Assembly: GCA_035304285.1 (NCBI GenBank)
Contig: DATGQI010000123.1
Coordinates: 1-36,071 of the forward strand
DNA: 36,071 nt
Source: IDS-8 sp035304285
GTDB lineage: Bacteria > Pseudomonadota > Gammaproteobacteria > Steroidobacterales > Woeseiaceae
Reading direction: 5' to 3'
Part shown: piece by piece, positions 1 through 9,459 of the stretch
Numbering within the stretch: the stretch's first letter is position 1
How the letters are laid out: each line of letters opens with the position of its first letter
Program-made: the position numbers and the translations under genes
The notes under the pieces: generated by a model
Seen by the model: the letters and a program-made list of their open reading frames with translations, nothing else
What the model was told of the DNA's origin: nothing
Database searches by the model: none

Positions 1-46
1 AAAAAAATAAATCTGTCCCCTTTTTAAAAATAAATCTGTCCCCTTT
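1..46. repeat. Tandem A/T-rich direct repeat ending in CTGTCCCC
   Basis: Two nearly identical copies of a unit reading roughly AAATAAATCTGTCCCCTTTT lie head to tail at the window edge, directly after the kynA stop codon. On the kynA-sense strand each copy reads as a GGGGACAG block followed by an A/T-rich tail. The array may continue to the left of the window. Repeats of this type occur between genes in many proteobacteria and are often discussed alongside REP/RAYT systems; that link is recalled, not shown here. No stem-loop terminator is evident. Confidence 0.6.
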
Positions 47-907
47 TCAGTGCTGCGGTGCCTGCTCTGCCCCGATCTCCGTGCGGACTCGTATCAGCTC
101 CGGGAAGAATTCGATGTCCAGCGCCTTGCGCAGGAAGGAAACGCCGGAAGAGCCGCCGGTGCCTTTCTTGTGGCCAATGATTCGTTCCACGGTCTTCATG
201 TGATGGAAACGCCAGAACTGGAAGTTGTTGGATACATCCATGAGCGCCTCGCACATCTCGTAGATCGCCCAGTTTTCTCGCGGAGTTTCGTAGATGTGCT
301 TCAGCACCGAAACCACACCTGCGTCCTCTTCACGCTGCCGGCTGAAATCCCGGTCGATGGCTGATGCAGGCACGGCGAAACCGTTTTGGGCGAGGTATAT
401 GAGAAAGATGTCGAAAATTCCGGGCGCGTGCAGCGCCTGCTTCAATCGCGCGTGCCAGGTTTCCTGGTGCTTGTAGACGTTCAGGAGTGACGTGCTCTTG
501 TTCCCGAGGAGGAATTCGAGCAGGCGGTACTGCGGCGACTGGAAGCCCGAGGCTTTGCCGAAGACATCCCGGAACTGTGCGTATTCGCTGGGCGTCAGCG
601 TGTCGAGCACCATCCACTGGTTGTAGATCTGGTTCTGTATGTGTTTTACCCGCGCCAGATGCTTGACGGCTGGCGGCAGATCGTCTTCCTGCATCCTGCG
701 CATGGCGGCTTCCAGTTCGTGGATAATCAGCTTGATCCAGAGCTCGGCCACCTGGTGCTGGATGATGAACAGCATCTCGTCGTGGTGCGGCGGATCGCTC
801 AGGGGCCGCTGCGCGTTGAGCAGGGTGTCGAGCTGCAGGTACGCCGTGTAGTCGCTGTCTCTCTCCAACTTGGTGTGGATGCTTGCTTCGAGCTTGCGCT
901 TCTTCAT
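47..907 (-). CDS. kynA: Tryptophan 2,3-dioxygenase
   Basis: This cytosolic heme enzyme opens the indole ring of L-tryptophan with O2 to give N-formylkynurenine, the first step of the kynurenine pathway. The 286-aa product has the usual bacterial length and the family hallmarks: HHDEMLFIIQHQ near residues 41-52, with His51 matching the active-site distal His; Arg113 in QFRDVFG; and the presumed proximal heme ligand His236 in FHHMKTVERIIG, followed by the HKKGTGGSSG loop. These three residues keep a constant offset of four from Xanthomonas TDO numbering as I recall it. It is transcribed divergently from the pdh genes. No other kynurenine-pathway gene is in the window. No strong Shine-Dalgarno precedes the ATG. 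The family call is very secure. Confidence 0.97.
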   Translation of the reverse strand: MKKRKLEASIHTKLERDSDYTAYLQLDTLLNAQRPLSDPPHHDEMLFIIQHQVAELWIKLIIHELEAAMRRMQEDDLPPAVKHLARVKHIQNQIYNQWMVLDTLTPSEYAQFRDVFGKASGFQSPQYRLLEFLLGNKSTSLLNVYKHQETWHARLKQALHAPGIFDIFLIYLAQNGFAVPASAIDRDFSRQREEDAGVVSVLKHIYETPRENWAIYEMCEALMDVSNNFQFWRFHHMKTVERIIGHKKGTGGSSGVSFLRKALDIEFFPELIRVRTEIGAEQAPQH

Positions 908-1027
908 GATGATTGGCTGGCTTTAAGAAACAGAACTGGCATTGTAGGCTCATTATTGCTCCTGTTCATCGAGCCGCGCGTACGGCCGCTGCCGCCACCC
1001 ATCTACCACAATATAAGTAGGCTCCGG

Positions 1028-1057
1028 TTCGGATAGGCAGGGGGCTTCATGTATAAT
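1028..1057 (+). promoter_or_regulatory. Putative sigma70 promoter for the pdh genes
   Basis: A perfect -10 hexamer TATAAT lies at 1052-1057. A weak -35 (TTCGGA, 3 of 6 matches) sits 18 bp upstream. It is in the kynA/pdhA divergent gap and would give a 5' leader of roughly 100 bases before pdhA. The hexamer is seen directly; promoter function is inferred. Confidence 0.45.
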
Positions 1058-1187
1058 TCCGGCCGCCGCAAGGCGGACGTCCCGGAAACTGCGGCGACTA
1101 TCACTTCATCGTCCTGTGATCGCCAGGGACTGCTGGTGCCGCCCTGGCAAGCAAAGCTTTCTGCCAGTTCTAAAGTTGGAGCAGTAC

Positions 1188-2273
1188 TTGGAAACCATCG
1201 CGGATTTCGAGATCCAGTACAGTCAGTTCCTGGATCCGGAAGGCAAAGCGAGCCCGGATATTCCCGAGCTTGCACGCAACACTGACGAACTCGTGAACAT
1301 GTACCGGCACATGACGGAAACACGCGTGTTCGACACCAAGGCTGTGAACCTGCAGCGCACCGGAAAACTCGGCACCTACGCGTCCTGCCTCGGGCATGAA
1401 GCGACGCACGTCGGGCTCGCGGCAGCCATGCACGAGGACGACGTGCTGGCGCCGAGCTATCGTGAATACGGCGCGATGTTCTATCGCGGCGTACGCATGT
1501 CGGAAGTGCTGCTCTACTGGGGCGGCGACGAGCGCGGCAGCGATTTCCAGGGCCCGAAGAACGATTTCCCGTTTTGTGTACCCATTGCAACCCAGACGTT
1601 ACACGCCGCAGGCGCAGCTATGGCGTTCCAGCTGCGCGGAGAATCGCGTTGCGCGGTCTCGGTCAACGGGGACGGCGGTACATCCGAAGGCGCATTCTAC
1701 GAAGCGATGAACATCGCGGGCGCGCGCAAGCTGCCTGTAGTCTTCATTGTCGTCAACAACAAGTGGGCTATCTCTGTACCCATCGAGCTGCAGACGGCTT
1801 CGAAGACGCTGGCGCAGAAAGCCGTAGCCGCTGGAATTCCCGGCATACAGGTTGACGGCAATGACGTGATTGCTGTTCGTCACTGGGTGGAGCGGGCGCT
1901 GGCCCGCGGCAGGAAGGGAGACGGCGCCACTTTGATCGAGGCCGTAACCTACAGGCTGAGCGATCACACCACTGCAGACGACGCCAGCCGCTATCGCAAG
2001 AAAGAAGAAGTGGAAGCGGCCAGGAAGCTGGAGCCCCTCATCCGGATGCGCAAATACCTGACGTCGCTCGGGCTGTGGGACGACGAAAAGGAAAAACAAC
2101 TTCTCGAGCAGTCCGCGGAGAAAGTCGACCAGGCAGTGCAGCAGTACCTCAACACGCCCAAGGCGCCGGTCGAGTCGATGTTCGACTACATGTATGCGGA
2201 GCTGCCGGAGTTCCTCGAGGAACAGCGCGAGCACGCGATGCACTACGGAAGCGACGGTGAAGGACATGGCTGA
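1188..2273 (+). CDS. pdhA: Pyruvate/2-oxoacid dehydrogenase E1 component, alpha subunit
   Basis: With the beta subunit this forms the thiamine-diphosphate E1 that decarboxylates a 2-oxoacid (most likely pyruvate, possibly branched-chain) and transfers the acyl group to lipoyl-E2. The ThDP-binding motif is clear: GDGGTSEGAFYEAMNIAGA, ending in a VVNN box. The phosphorylation-loop-like DHTTADDASRYR stretch is also present. The overall text follows Gram-positive PdhA closely (for example TLAQKAVAAGIPGIQVDG). The frame is open from a GTG at 1116. I place the start at TTG 1188 because GGAG lies six bases upstream; TTG 1176 and GTG 1116 remain possible. pdhB overlaps its end by 8 bp. Substrate specificity is not decided by sequence. 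Confidence 0.9.
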   Translation: METIADFEIQYSQFLDPEGKASPDIPELARNTDELVNMYRHMTETRVFDTKAVNLQRTGKLGTYASCLGHEATHVGLAAAMHEDDVLAPSYREYGAMFYRGVRMSEVLLYWGGDERGSDFQGPKNDFPFCVPIATQTLHAAGAAMAFQLRGESRCAVSVNGDGGTSEGAFYEAMNIAGARKLPVVFIVVNNKWAISVPIELQTASKTLAQKAVAAGIPGIQVDGNDVIAVRHWVERALARGRKGDGATLIEAVTYRLSDHTTADDASRYRKKEEVEAARKLEPLIRMRKYLTSLGLWDDEKEKQLLEQSAEKVDQAVQQYLNTPKAPVESMFDYMYAELPEFLEEQREHAMHYGSDGEGHG

Positions 2274-3243
2274 CGTCTCGCTTATCGATGCGCTGACGAT
2301 GGCGATGGCATGGGAGCTCGAGCACGATCCCAGGGTCATCGTCCTGGGTGAAGACGTCGGTGTGAATGGGGGAGTCTTTCGCGCGACGGCCGGGCTTCAG
2401 AAGCGCTTCGGCGCCGAGAGGGTGCAGGACACGCCGCTTGCCGAAGGCATGATCGCCGGCGTCTCTATCGGCATGGCCGCACAGGGCATGCGACCGGTGG
2501 CTGAAATCCAATTTATGGGTTTCATCTATCCAACGGTCGACCAGATGATCAGCCACGCCGGCAGGATGCGGAACAGGACCCGCGGGCGACTGCATTGCCC
2601 GATGGTACTGCGCGCGCCATACGGCGGTGGCATCCACGCGCCGGAACATCACTCGGAAAGTACAGAGGCCTTTTTCGCCCATATGCCCGGAATCCGCGTC
2701 GTGATTCCTTCGTCTCCGGCACGCGCTTACGGACTGCTGCTGGCAGCGATCCGCAATCCCGACCCGGTCGTTTTTCTCGAGCCGAAGAGAATTTACCGGC
2801 TGAACAAGCAGAGCGTGGAGGACAACGGCAAGGAGTTGCCGCTGGACGTCTGCTACACGCTGCGCGAAGGCAGCGACGTGACGCTGGTGACCTGGGGCGC
2901 GATGACCTACGAAACGCTGAAAGCGGCTGACCAGCTTGCGAAGAGCGGCATAAGCTGTGAAGTCATTGACCTCGCTTCCATCAGCCCGATCGACTACGAA
3001 ACGATCCTCGAATCGGTGGAAAAAACCGGTCGCCTCGTCATCATCCATGAAGCGGCCCGAACGGCAGGCGTCGGCGCGGAAATCGCTGCAATCGTAGCCG
3101 AGAAGGGAATGTACGATCTGCGCGGTCCCATCCGGCGCGTTACCGGTTATGACGTCGTCATGCCGCTTTTCCGGCGTGAAATGGATTACATGCCGAGCGT
3201 GGCCAAGATCACGGATACGATCAGGGAATCTCTGAATGACTGA
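2266..3243 (+). CDS. pdhB: Pyruvate/2-oxoacid dehydrogenase E1 component, beta subunit
   Basis: This is the partner of the preceding alpha subunit in the heterotetrameric E1. The 325-aa length is typical. Hallmarks are the start region SLIDALTMAMAWELEHD, LGEDVGVNGGVFRAT, DTPLAEGMIAGVSIGMA, MGFIYPTVDQ, the ThDP-site segment APYGGGIHAPEHHSES, and a C-terminal transketolase-type domain with DLASISPID. The ATG at 2266 overlaps the pdhA stop and follows a GTGAAGGA ribosome-binding stretch, indicating translational coupling. The open frame extends further 5' but only into pdhA-overlapping sequence without family similarity. No E3 (lipoamide dehydrogenase) gene follows in this window. Confidence 0.95.
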   Translation: MADVSLIDALTMAMAWELEHDPRVIVLGEDVGVNGGVFRATAGLQKRFGAERVQDTPLAEGMIAGVSIGMAAQGMRPVAEIQFMGFIYPTVDQMISHAGRMRNRTRGRLHCPMVLRAPYGGGIHAPEHHSESTEAFFAHMPGIRVVIPSSPARAYGLLLAAIRNPDPVVFLEPKRIYRLNKQSVEDNGKELPLDVCYTLREGSDVTLVTWGAMTYETLKAADQLAKSGISCEVIDLASISPIDYETILESVEKTGRLVIIHEAARTAGVGAEIAAIVAEKGMYDLRGPIRRVTGYDVVMPLFRREMDYMPSVAKITDTIRESLND

Positions 3244-3276
3244 CCGGCAGCGCTTTAGAAGTCGAGTGAGGTACGC

Positions 3277-4509
3277 ATGACGACGTTCAAACTTCCTGAT
3301 CTCGGTGAAGGCTTGCCGGAGGCCGAAATCGTCGCCTGGCATGTCGCGGAAGGCGATCGCGTGAATACCGACGACCTGCTCGTATCGGTCGAGACGGCCA
3401 AAGCGGTGGTCGAAGTGCCCTCGCCTTACACCGGTATCATCGCCCGATTGCACGCAAAGGCGGGCGACGTCGTCGAAACCGGCGCGCCTCTCGTCGATTT
3501 CGACGAGGATTCGGGCGGCGAATCTGCGGGAGCAAAGCCGGCGCAGGAAGAATCCCGGCCGGCGGCAGGGGACGAAGAAACGCAGCCGAGGAGTGATGCA
3601 GGCACCGTCGTCGGGAACGTCATGAGCGGCGATGACGTGCTGCAGGAGACCGCCATTGCCGGTGGCGGCAGGCGGCGCGGCCGGGGCCGTGTCAAGGCGG
3701 CGCCGGCAGTGCGAGCCGAGGCAAAGCGCCAGGGCATCGACCTGGCCGAAGTCACCCCTTCGGGCAAGAACGGCCAGGTGACCCAGGCAGACCTGGAGCA
3801 GTTCCAGCAACAGTCTCAACAAAGGGCAAGACCCGCTGCGAGGCCGAAGGCGCCGAAGCAGGCGGCCGCGCCCGGACAGAGCGAGCCGCTGCGTGGGCCG
3901 CGCCGCGCGATGGCCCAGAGCATGACCCGCTCCCGTGACGAGGTTGCCCTTTGCACGCTGTTCGACGACGCGGACATCCACGAATGGGTCAACAAGCGCG
4001 ATTTCACCCCGCGCATCCTCCGATCTGTCGTAGCGGGCTGTGCGGCGGAACCCGCGTTGAACGGGTTCTACGACGCGGAGAATGTCAGCCGGCAACTGGA
4101 GTCGCGAGTGGACATCGCGATGGCCGTCGACACCGGGGAAGGCTTGATCGTGCCGGTCATTCGCGGAGTCGAGCAGAGATCACTCGACGACATCCGCACG
4201 GCGGTTGCCGAGATGAAAGAAGCGACGCTGAACCGCACCGTTGCCCCGCAGGACATGGTGAATTACACGATAACCGTGTCGAACTTCGGCATGCTGGCCG
4301 GCCGGTACGCGACGCCGTTGATGGTGCCACCGACCGTCGCGATCGTGGGCACCGGAAAACTGCAGCATGATGTAGTTGCGGTGATGGGCGGCATCGAGGT
4401 GCACCGCCGGATTCCCCTCTCCCTGAGCTTCGATCATCGATGCGTCACCGGAGGTGAAGCAGCTCGATTTTTGGCCGCTATGATCGAGGACTTGGAAAAG
4501 CCGCAGTAA
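3277..4509 (+). CDS. pdhC: Dihydrolipoamide acyltransferase (E2) of the 2-oxoacid dehydrogenase complex
   Basis: E2 carries the acyl group on a swinging lipoyl arm and hands it to CoA. Domain order: one lipoyl domain at residues 1-76, with the lipoylated Lys42 in VSVETAKAVVEV; an acidic linker; a peripheral-subunit binding domain at about 138-178 (AAPAVRAEAKRQGIDLAEVTPSG); an Ala/Pro/Gln linker; and a catalytic domain from about 205 to the end. The C-terminal active-site motif reads DHRCVTGG, where the classic acyltransferase has HxxxDG: the His is kept but the Asp position is Thr. It lies 33 bp after pdhB and is clearly part of the same operon. Whether the substrate is acetyl or branched acyl is unresolved. 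Confidence 0.94.
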   Translation: MTTFKLPDLGEGLPEAEIVAWHVAEGDRVNTDDLLVSVETAKAVVEVPSPYTGIIARLHAKAGDVVETGAPLVDFDEDSGGESAGAKPAQEESRPAAGDEETQPRSDAGTVVGNVMSGDDVLQETAIAGGGRRRGRGRVKAAPAVRAEAKRQGIDLAEVTPSGKNGQVTQADLEQFQQQSQQRARPAARPKAPKQAAAPGQSEPLRGPRRAMAQSMTRSRDEVALCTLFDDADIHEWVNKRDFTPRILRSVVAGCAAEPALNGFYDAENVSRQLESRVDIAMAVDTGEGLIVPVIRGVEQRSLDDIRTAVAEMKEATLNRTVAPQDMVNYTITVSNFGMLAGRYATPLMVPPTVAIVGTGKLQHDVVAVMGGIEVHRRIPLSLSFDHRCVTGGEAARFLAAMIEDLEKPQ

Positions 4510-4560
4510 GCGGTATAGAGTCGCGCACATTCCACACCGCCCTCCCGGGGTTTTTTCAAA

Positions 4561-7500
4561 GTGTCCAGAAAACAGCTTCGTCGCTCCAGCGACATCTCCG
4601 AGCGCCTGATTGACGAAATCATCGCGTCGGCTCCAAAGTCCAGCCTGATTCCCGAGAAAAAGCGCATCGAGCGCTTTTTGCGCCAGTACTTCGACAACGT
4701 TCCCGCCGAAGACATGCAGGGCCGCTCCGCCGTTATCATGGGGCAGGCAGCCGTTTCACATCTTGAATTCGCCGCTGTGCGCAAGCCGGGGCAGCCGCTG
4801 TTGCGGATTTTCAATCCTTCTTCGACCAAGGGTGGCTACCAGTCCTCTTACACCATCATAGAGATGGTCAATGACGACATGCCGTTCCTGGTCGACTCTG
4901 TATCCGCGGCCATCGATCGGCAGGATCTCACGGTACACACGACCATCCACCCGGTGCTCCGGGTGAAGCGTGACGCGAAGGGAAAGCTGCGGGAGATCTT
5001 GAAGCGCTCCGACAGCGAGGGCAAGTTCGAGTCGTACGTTCGCTTCGCCATCGATCGGGAACCGGATCAGCAGCATCTCAAGGTTCTCGAGCATGAAATT
5101 TCCAAAGTCCTTGCGGACGTCCGCCTAGCGGTACGCGACTGGCGCAAAATGCGTCAGAAGATGCTGGATGCCAGTGAAACGATCGACAGCGGACCGCCGG
5201 GCGCCGACGAGGAATTACGGCGCGAGAGCAAGGCTTTGCTGAAGTGGATGGCCGACGAACATTTCACCTTCCTCGGGTATCGCGAGTACGGCCTGCAGCC
5301 GCGCGGCGACAAGATGTATCTCCGGCCGGTCAAGGGTACCGGACTGGGTCTGCTCACCCGCGAGGAACGCGGCGGCAGGGACGTCGAGTTTACGAAGGAA
5401 CTACAGCGCCTCACGCGCCGTCGCGACTGGCTGATCATTACGAAAGCCAACTCACGTTCGACGGTCCACCGGCGAAGCTACCTGGATTACGTCGGCGTCA
5501 AGATCCACGACGATGACGGCAATGCGATCGGTGAGAAGCGCTTTATCGGCCTGTTCACCTCGATCGCCTACAGCGAAAACCCGCGGAACATCCCGTTGCT
5601 GCGCCTCAAAGTGCAGCGGGTGCTGGAGCGCTCGCAGCTCAATCCTGCCGGACATCGAGGCAAGTCCCTGCTGCACATCCTGGACTCGTATCCGCGCGAT
5701 GAGCTTTTCCAGAGTTCGGTGCGGGACCTGGCGCGCACAACCAATGGCATTCTCAATCTCCAGGACCGCAAACGGGTCAAGTTTTTTGTCCGCAGGGACG
5801 CGTTTCGCCGTTTCTTCTCATGCCTCGTCTACATACCGCGGGAAAAATACACCACAGGCGTGCGGGAGAAGGTCGAGCAAATACTGCTGACGGCTTTCGA
5901 GGGAACGACGGTTGACTCCAGCGTGCAGATTACGGATTCGCCGCTCGCTCGCGTGCACATCATCGTCCGGACCAACGCGAGCGATCGTCCTCGCATCAGC
6001 ATCCGCCGGATCGAGGAGGAGATCGCGGCTTCCGTCGTCACCTGGCGCGACAAGCTTCGCGTGGAACTAGCGGGACGATTTGGCGAGGATGAAGGCAATT
6101 CGCTCTACCGCGAGTACTCCGAAAGCTTCCCCGCTGCATACGAAGGCGACGTACCGCCGGCCATTGCCTGCCTGGACGTAAAGCGCCTGGACGGCCTGAT
6201 CAAGGAGGAGCACGACCACTTCCTGTTCCTGTACCAGCCGGCGGACGCCGGTACGGACCAGCTCAACTTCCGGACGTTTCGCAGGGACGAACCCTTGTTG
6301 CTTTCGCACGTGATGCCGGTTCTCGAAGACCTGGGAACCGAGGTCTACAGCGAACGCCCCTACCGCATCAAACTGAAAAGCGGCGAGCGGTTCTGGATCC
6401 AGGATTTCGAGCTGCGCTTTCCGAACACGGCCGAGCTCGACATGAATTCGGCTGCCGAGCGCTTCCAGGAAACATTCCGGCAGGTCATCGACGGCAACAT
6501 CGAGAACGACGGCTTCAATAAACTGGTGTTGACCGCGGGCCTGACCTGGCGGCAAATCGTCTTGTTGCGCTGCTACGCAAAGTACCTCGTGCAACTCGCC
6601 ATTCCGTTCAGCCAGAACTACCTGGAAGACGTCCTCGTGCTGCACGCAAACCTCGCAAAGCGGCTGGTGGAGCAATTCGAGCTGCAGTTTCGGCCCGGCA
6701 TGCGCCGGCAGGAGCGCGAGGACAGCCTCAAGGCCTGTGTGGCGTCGATCGAGCGCGCGGTCGGCAGGGCAAGAAGCCTGGACGAGGACCGGATACTCTC
6801 GGCATTCGCCGGCGCCGTAGGCGCCACGCTTCGCACCAACTACTTCCAGCAGGGGCCGGACGGCCAGCCGAAGAAATACTTATCTATCAAGCTGGACCCG
6901 GGGAAACTTCCGGAAGCGCCGTTGCCGAAACCGAAGTTCGAGATCTTCGTCTACTCGCCGGACGTCGAAGGTACGCACCTTCGCGGCGGGGCGATCGCAC
7001 GCGGCGGTATTCGCTGGTCGGATCGGCGCGAAGATTTCCGCACCGAAGTGCTCGGACTGATGAAAGCACAGGTCGTCAAGAACACCGTCATCGTGCCGAC
7101 AGGGGCAAAAGGCGGATTCGTTCCGAAGCGACTGCCGACCGGCGATCGCGATGCCGTTATGAAAGAAGTCGTCAGCTGCTATAGGACGTTTATCTGTGGG
7201 CTGCTGGACGTGACGGACAACGTAGTCGACGGCAAGGTCGTGCCGCCTCCGCGGGTGGTGCGGCGGGATGGGGACGATCCGTACCTGGTAGTGGCTGCCG
7301 ACAAGGGAACCGCTACTTTTTCCGACATGGCCAACGGCATCTCGGCGGAGTACCAGTTCTGGCTGGATGACGCTTTTGCTTCCGGCGGCTCGGCAGGCTA
7401 CGACCATAAAAAGATGGGCATCACGGCCCGCGGCGCCTGGGAGGCAGTGAAGCGGCATTTTCGCGAACAGGGCGTTAACGTGCAGACGGATCCGTTTACC

Positions 7501-9390
7501 GTCGCCGGCATCGGGGACATGGGCGGCGACGTTTTTGGCAACGGGATGTTGTTATCGTCGAAGATCAAGCTGGTTGCTGCATTCAACCACCAGCACATCT
7601 TCATCGATCCGGAGCCGGATATGGAGGCGAGCTTCCGCGAGCGGCGACGGCTGTTCGAGCTGCCCCGCTCGAGCTGGGCGGATTACAGCGAGAAGCTTAT
7701 TTCGAAGGGAGGTGGTGTCTGGTCCAGGCAAGCCAAGCAGATAAAGCTCAGCAAGGAAGCAAGGCGCCTGCTCGGCACCGAAAAGACAACTATGCAGCCG
7801 CACGAACTGATTCGCAGCGTACTGAAGGCGCCAGTCGACCTTCTGTGGAACGGCGGCATTGGAACGTATGTAAAGGCGAGCAGCGAAAGCCATGTGGAGG
7901 TGGGTGACAAGAGCAACGACCCGGTGCGCGTAAATGCGAACGAGCTGCGCTGCAAGGTTATCGGCGAAGGCGGCAATCTCGGCATGACCCAGCGCGGCCG
8001 CATCGAATACAGCCTGAATGGCGGACGGCTGAACGCCGACTTCATCGACAACTCTGCAGGCGTCGACAGCTCCGACCGGGAAGTCAACATCAAGATCCTG
8101 CTCGGCGCCGCCGAGAAGGAAAAAGGCCTGACGCGGGCAAACCGGAACAAGCTGCTGACGGAGATGACGGACGAAGTCGCCGCGTTCGTACTGCGCACGA
8201 ACTACCTCCAGACTCAGTCGATCAGCATGATGGAAGCACGTGCGCGCGAACGGCTCGACGAATCTGCGCGCCTCATCACTGACCTTGAACGCACCGGACT
8301 GCTGGACCGCGACCTCGAGTACCTGCCGGACGAGGCAGAGATCGAGGAGCGACGACAGAAGAAGCAGGGACTGACGCGGCCGGAAATCGCCATCATCCTG
8401 AGCTACGCGAAAATCGACCTGTACAATGGTCTCGCCGACTCCGGCGAGACCCTCGAGGAGTTCCTTACTACCGACCCGCAACGTTATTTCCCGCCGGTAC
8501 TGCGGCGGCGTTACGCTGACCTGATCCCTCACCATCGGCTCAGCCGGGAAATCCTCGCAACGCTGATCGCGAACAACATCGTCAACAGGATGGGGCCTGC
8601 GTTCGTGCAGCGCGTACAGCACGACACCGGCGCCAGCGACGTGACAATCGCGCGAGCGTACGTGATTGCGCGGGAAGTGACGCAAGCCAGTGACATATGG
8701 CGTACCATCGAGGCGCTCGACAACGAGGTGCCGGCGACGGTACAGCAGTCGATGATGTTCGAGGTGAGCCGCATCCTGCGCCACGCCTGCTACTGGCTGA
8801 TCGACAGGTTCGGCAGCGAACTCGACATCATTGCGGCCGTGGAACACCTGAAGCCAGGACTGGCAACGATCTACGCCCGCGTTTTCGGTATCGTCATCGG
8901 CCCCGCGAAGGATCGCCAACGGCTCGTGACGGCGGAAAACGTGCGCATGGGAGTACCGGAGAAACTGGCGCGGAAGATGGCTGCGCTGCTGCTCACCCGC
9001 GGCGGCCTCGACATCGCCGATCTCGCACGGACCAACAACCGCGACGTCGTCGAGACAGCGCGCATGTACTCGCTGCTGAGCGACCGGCTCGGTCTCGTCT
9101 GGCTGCACAGGTCAGTCGAGAACCTGGCGGTCGAGGGGCGCTGGCAGGCACTGGCTCGCAGCAACCTGCGCGACGAGTTCTACCGCATACGCCGGGACCT
9201 GTCCACGAGCCTGCTGCGCACCGGCGCCAAGAGAGAACCGGAGAAGCTCTTCGAAGACTGGGCGACGCAGAACGAAGTGGGACTACGCAAGCTGGACACG
9301 ATCCTTGCCGAAATGAAACTGCGGCAGGAAATAGATTTTGCTACCTTGTCCGTTGCGGCGCAGGAACTGCGAAAACTCGTTTCCAGTTGA
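4561..9390 (+). CDS. gdhB: NAD-specific glutamate dehydrogenase, large (about 180 kDa) class
   Basis: It oxidatively deaminates glutamate to 2-oxoglutarate and ammonium with NAD+, a catabolic role. The 1609-aa size fits the L-GDH180 class. A long N-terminal part with ACT-like regulatory segments (for example MVNDDMPFLVDSVSAAI) precedes the catalytic core. The core is recognisable from GGIRWSDRREDFRTEVLGLM, the Lys-bearing VPTGAKGGFVPK, the nucleotide-site stretch GIGDMGGDVFGNGM, and GEGGNLGMTQRGRIEY. A long helical C-terminal domain follows. The start is GTG at 4561, 51 bp after pdhC; it has no convincing Shine-Dalgarno, so the exact start is less certain than the family. It probably extends the pdh transcription unit. 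Confidence 0.96.
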   Translation: MSRKQLRRSSDISERLIDEIIASAPKSSLIPEKKRIERFLRQYFDNVPAEDMQGRSAVIMGQAAVSHLEFAAVRKPGQPLLRIFNPSSTKGGYQSSYTIIEMVNDDMPFLVDSVSAAIDRQDLTVHTTIHPVLRVKRDAKGKLREILKRSDSEGKFESYVRFAIDREPDQQHLKVLEHEISKVLADVRLAVRDWRKMRQKMLDASETIDSGPPGADEELRRESKALLKWMADEHFTFLGYREYGLQPRGDKMYLRPVKGTGLGLLTREERGGRDVEFTKELQRLTRRRDWLIITKANSRSTVHRRSYLDYVGVKIHDDDGNAIGEKRFIGLFTSIAYSENPRNIPLLRLKVQRVLERSQLNPAGHRGKSLLHILDSYPRDELFQSSVRDLARTTNGILNLQDRKRVKFFVRRDAFRRFFSCLVYIPREKYTTGVREKVEQILLTAFEGTTVDSSVQITDSPLARVHIIVRTNASDRPRISIRRIEEEIAASVVTWRDKLRVELAGRFGEDEGNSLYREYSESFPAAYEGDVPPAIACLDVKRLDGLIKEEHDHFLFLYQPADAGTDQLNFRTFRRDEPLLLSHVMPVLEDLGTEVYSERPYRIKLKSGERFWIQDFELRFPNTAELDMNSAAERFQETFRQVIDGNIENDGFNKLVLTAGLTWRQIVLLRCYAKYLVQLAIPFSQNYLEDVLVLHANLAKRLVEQFELQFRPGMRRQEREDSLKACVASIERAVGRARSLDEDRILSAFAGAVGATLRTNYFQQGPDGQPKKYLSIKLDPGKLPEAPLPKPKFEIFVYSPDVEGTHLRGGAIARGGIRWSDRREDFRTEVLGLMKAQVVKNTVIVPTGAKGGFVPKRLPTGDRDAVMKEVVSCYRTFICGLLDVTDNVVDGKVVPPPRVVRRDGDDPYLVVAADKGTATFSDMANGISAEYQFWLDDAFASGGSAGYDHKKMGITARGAWEAVKRHFREQGVNVQTDPFTVAGIGDMGGDVFGNGMLLSSKIKLVAAFNHQHIFIDPEPDMEASFRERRRLFELPRSSWADYSEKLISKGGGVWSRQAKQIKLSKEARRLLGTEKTTMQPHELIRSVLKAPVDLLWNGGIGTYVKASSESHVEVGDKSNDPVRVNANELRCKVIGEGGNLGMTQRGRIEYSLNGGRLNADFIDNSAGVDSSDREVNIKILLGAAEKEKGLTRANRNKLLTEMTDEVAAFVLRTNYLQTQSISMMEARARERLDESARLITDLERTGLLDRDLEYLPDEAEIEERRQKKQGLTRPEIAIILSYAKIDLYNGLADSGETLEEFLTTDPQRYFPPVLRRRYADLIPHHRLSREILATLIANNIVNRMGPAFVQRVQHDTGASDVTIARAYVIAREVTQASDIWRTIEALDNEVPATVQQSMMFEVSRILRHACYWLIDRFGSELDIIAAVEHLKPGLATIYARVFGIVIGPAKDRQRLVTAENVRMGVPEKLARKMAALLLTRGGLDIADLARTNNRDVVETARMYSLLSDRLGLVWLHRSVENLAVEGRWQALARSNLRDEFYRIRRDLSTSLLRTGAKREPEKLFEDWATQNEVGLRKLDTILAEMKLRQEIDFATLSVAAQELRKLVSS

Positions 9391-9459
9391 CTGTTACCTG
9401 AGGAATACCTGATTGATGGCGATTTCGCTGCAGATTGCCACCGACATTTGGAGTAGTGC

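Noticed and set aside
2149..4095. 648-codon minus-strand frame across pdhA-pdhB-pdhC
   Set aside because: It spans three unmistakable plus-strand genes and has a His/Arg-rich composition typical of antisense shadows.
4510..4560. Terminator between pdhC and gdhB
   Set aside because: CCC/GGG before a T-run at about 4546-4557 gives only a three-base-pair stem, too weak to call.
7552..9108. 518-codon minus-strand frame inside gdhB
   Set aside because: It is the shadow of the conserved GDH catalytic region; there is no ribosome site or recognisable domain.
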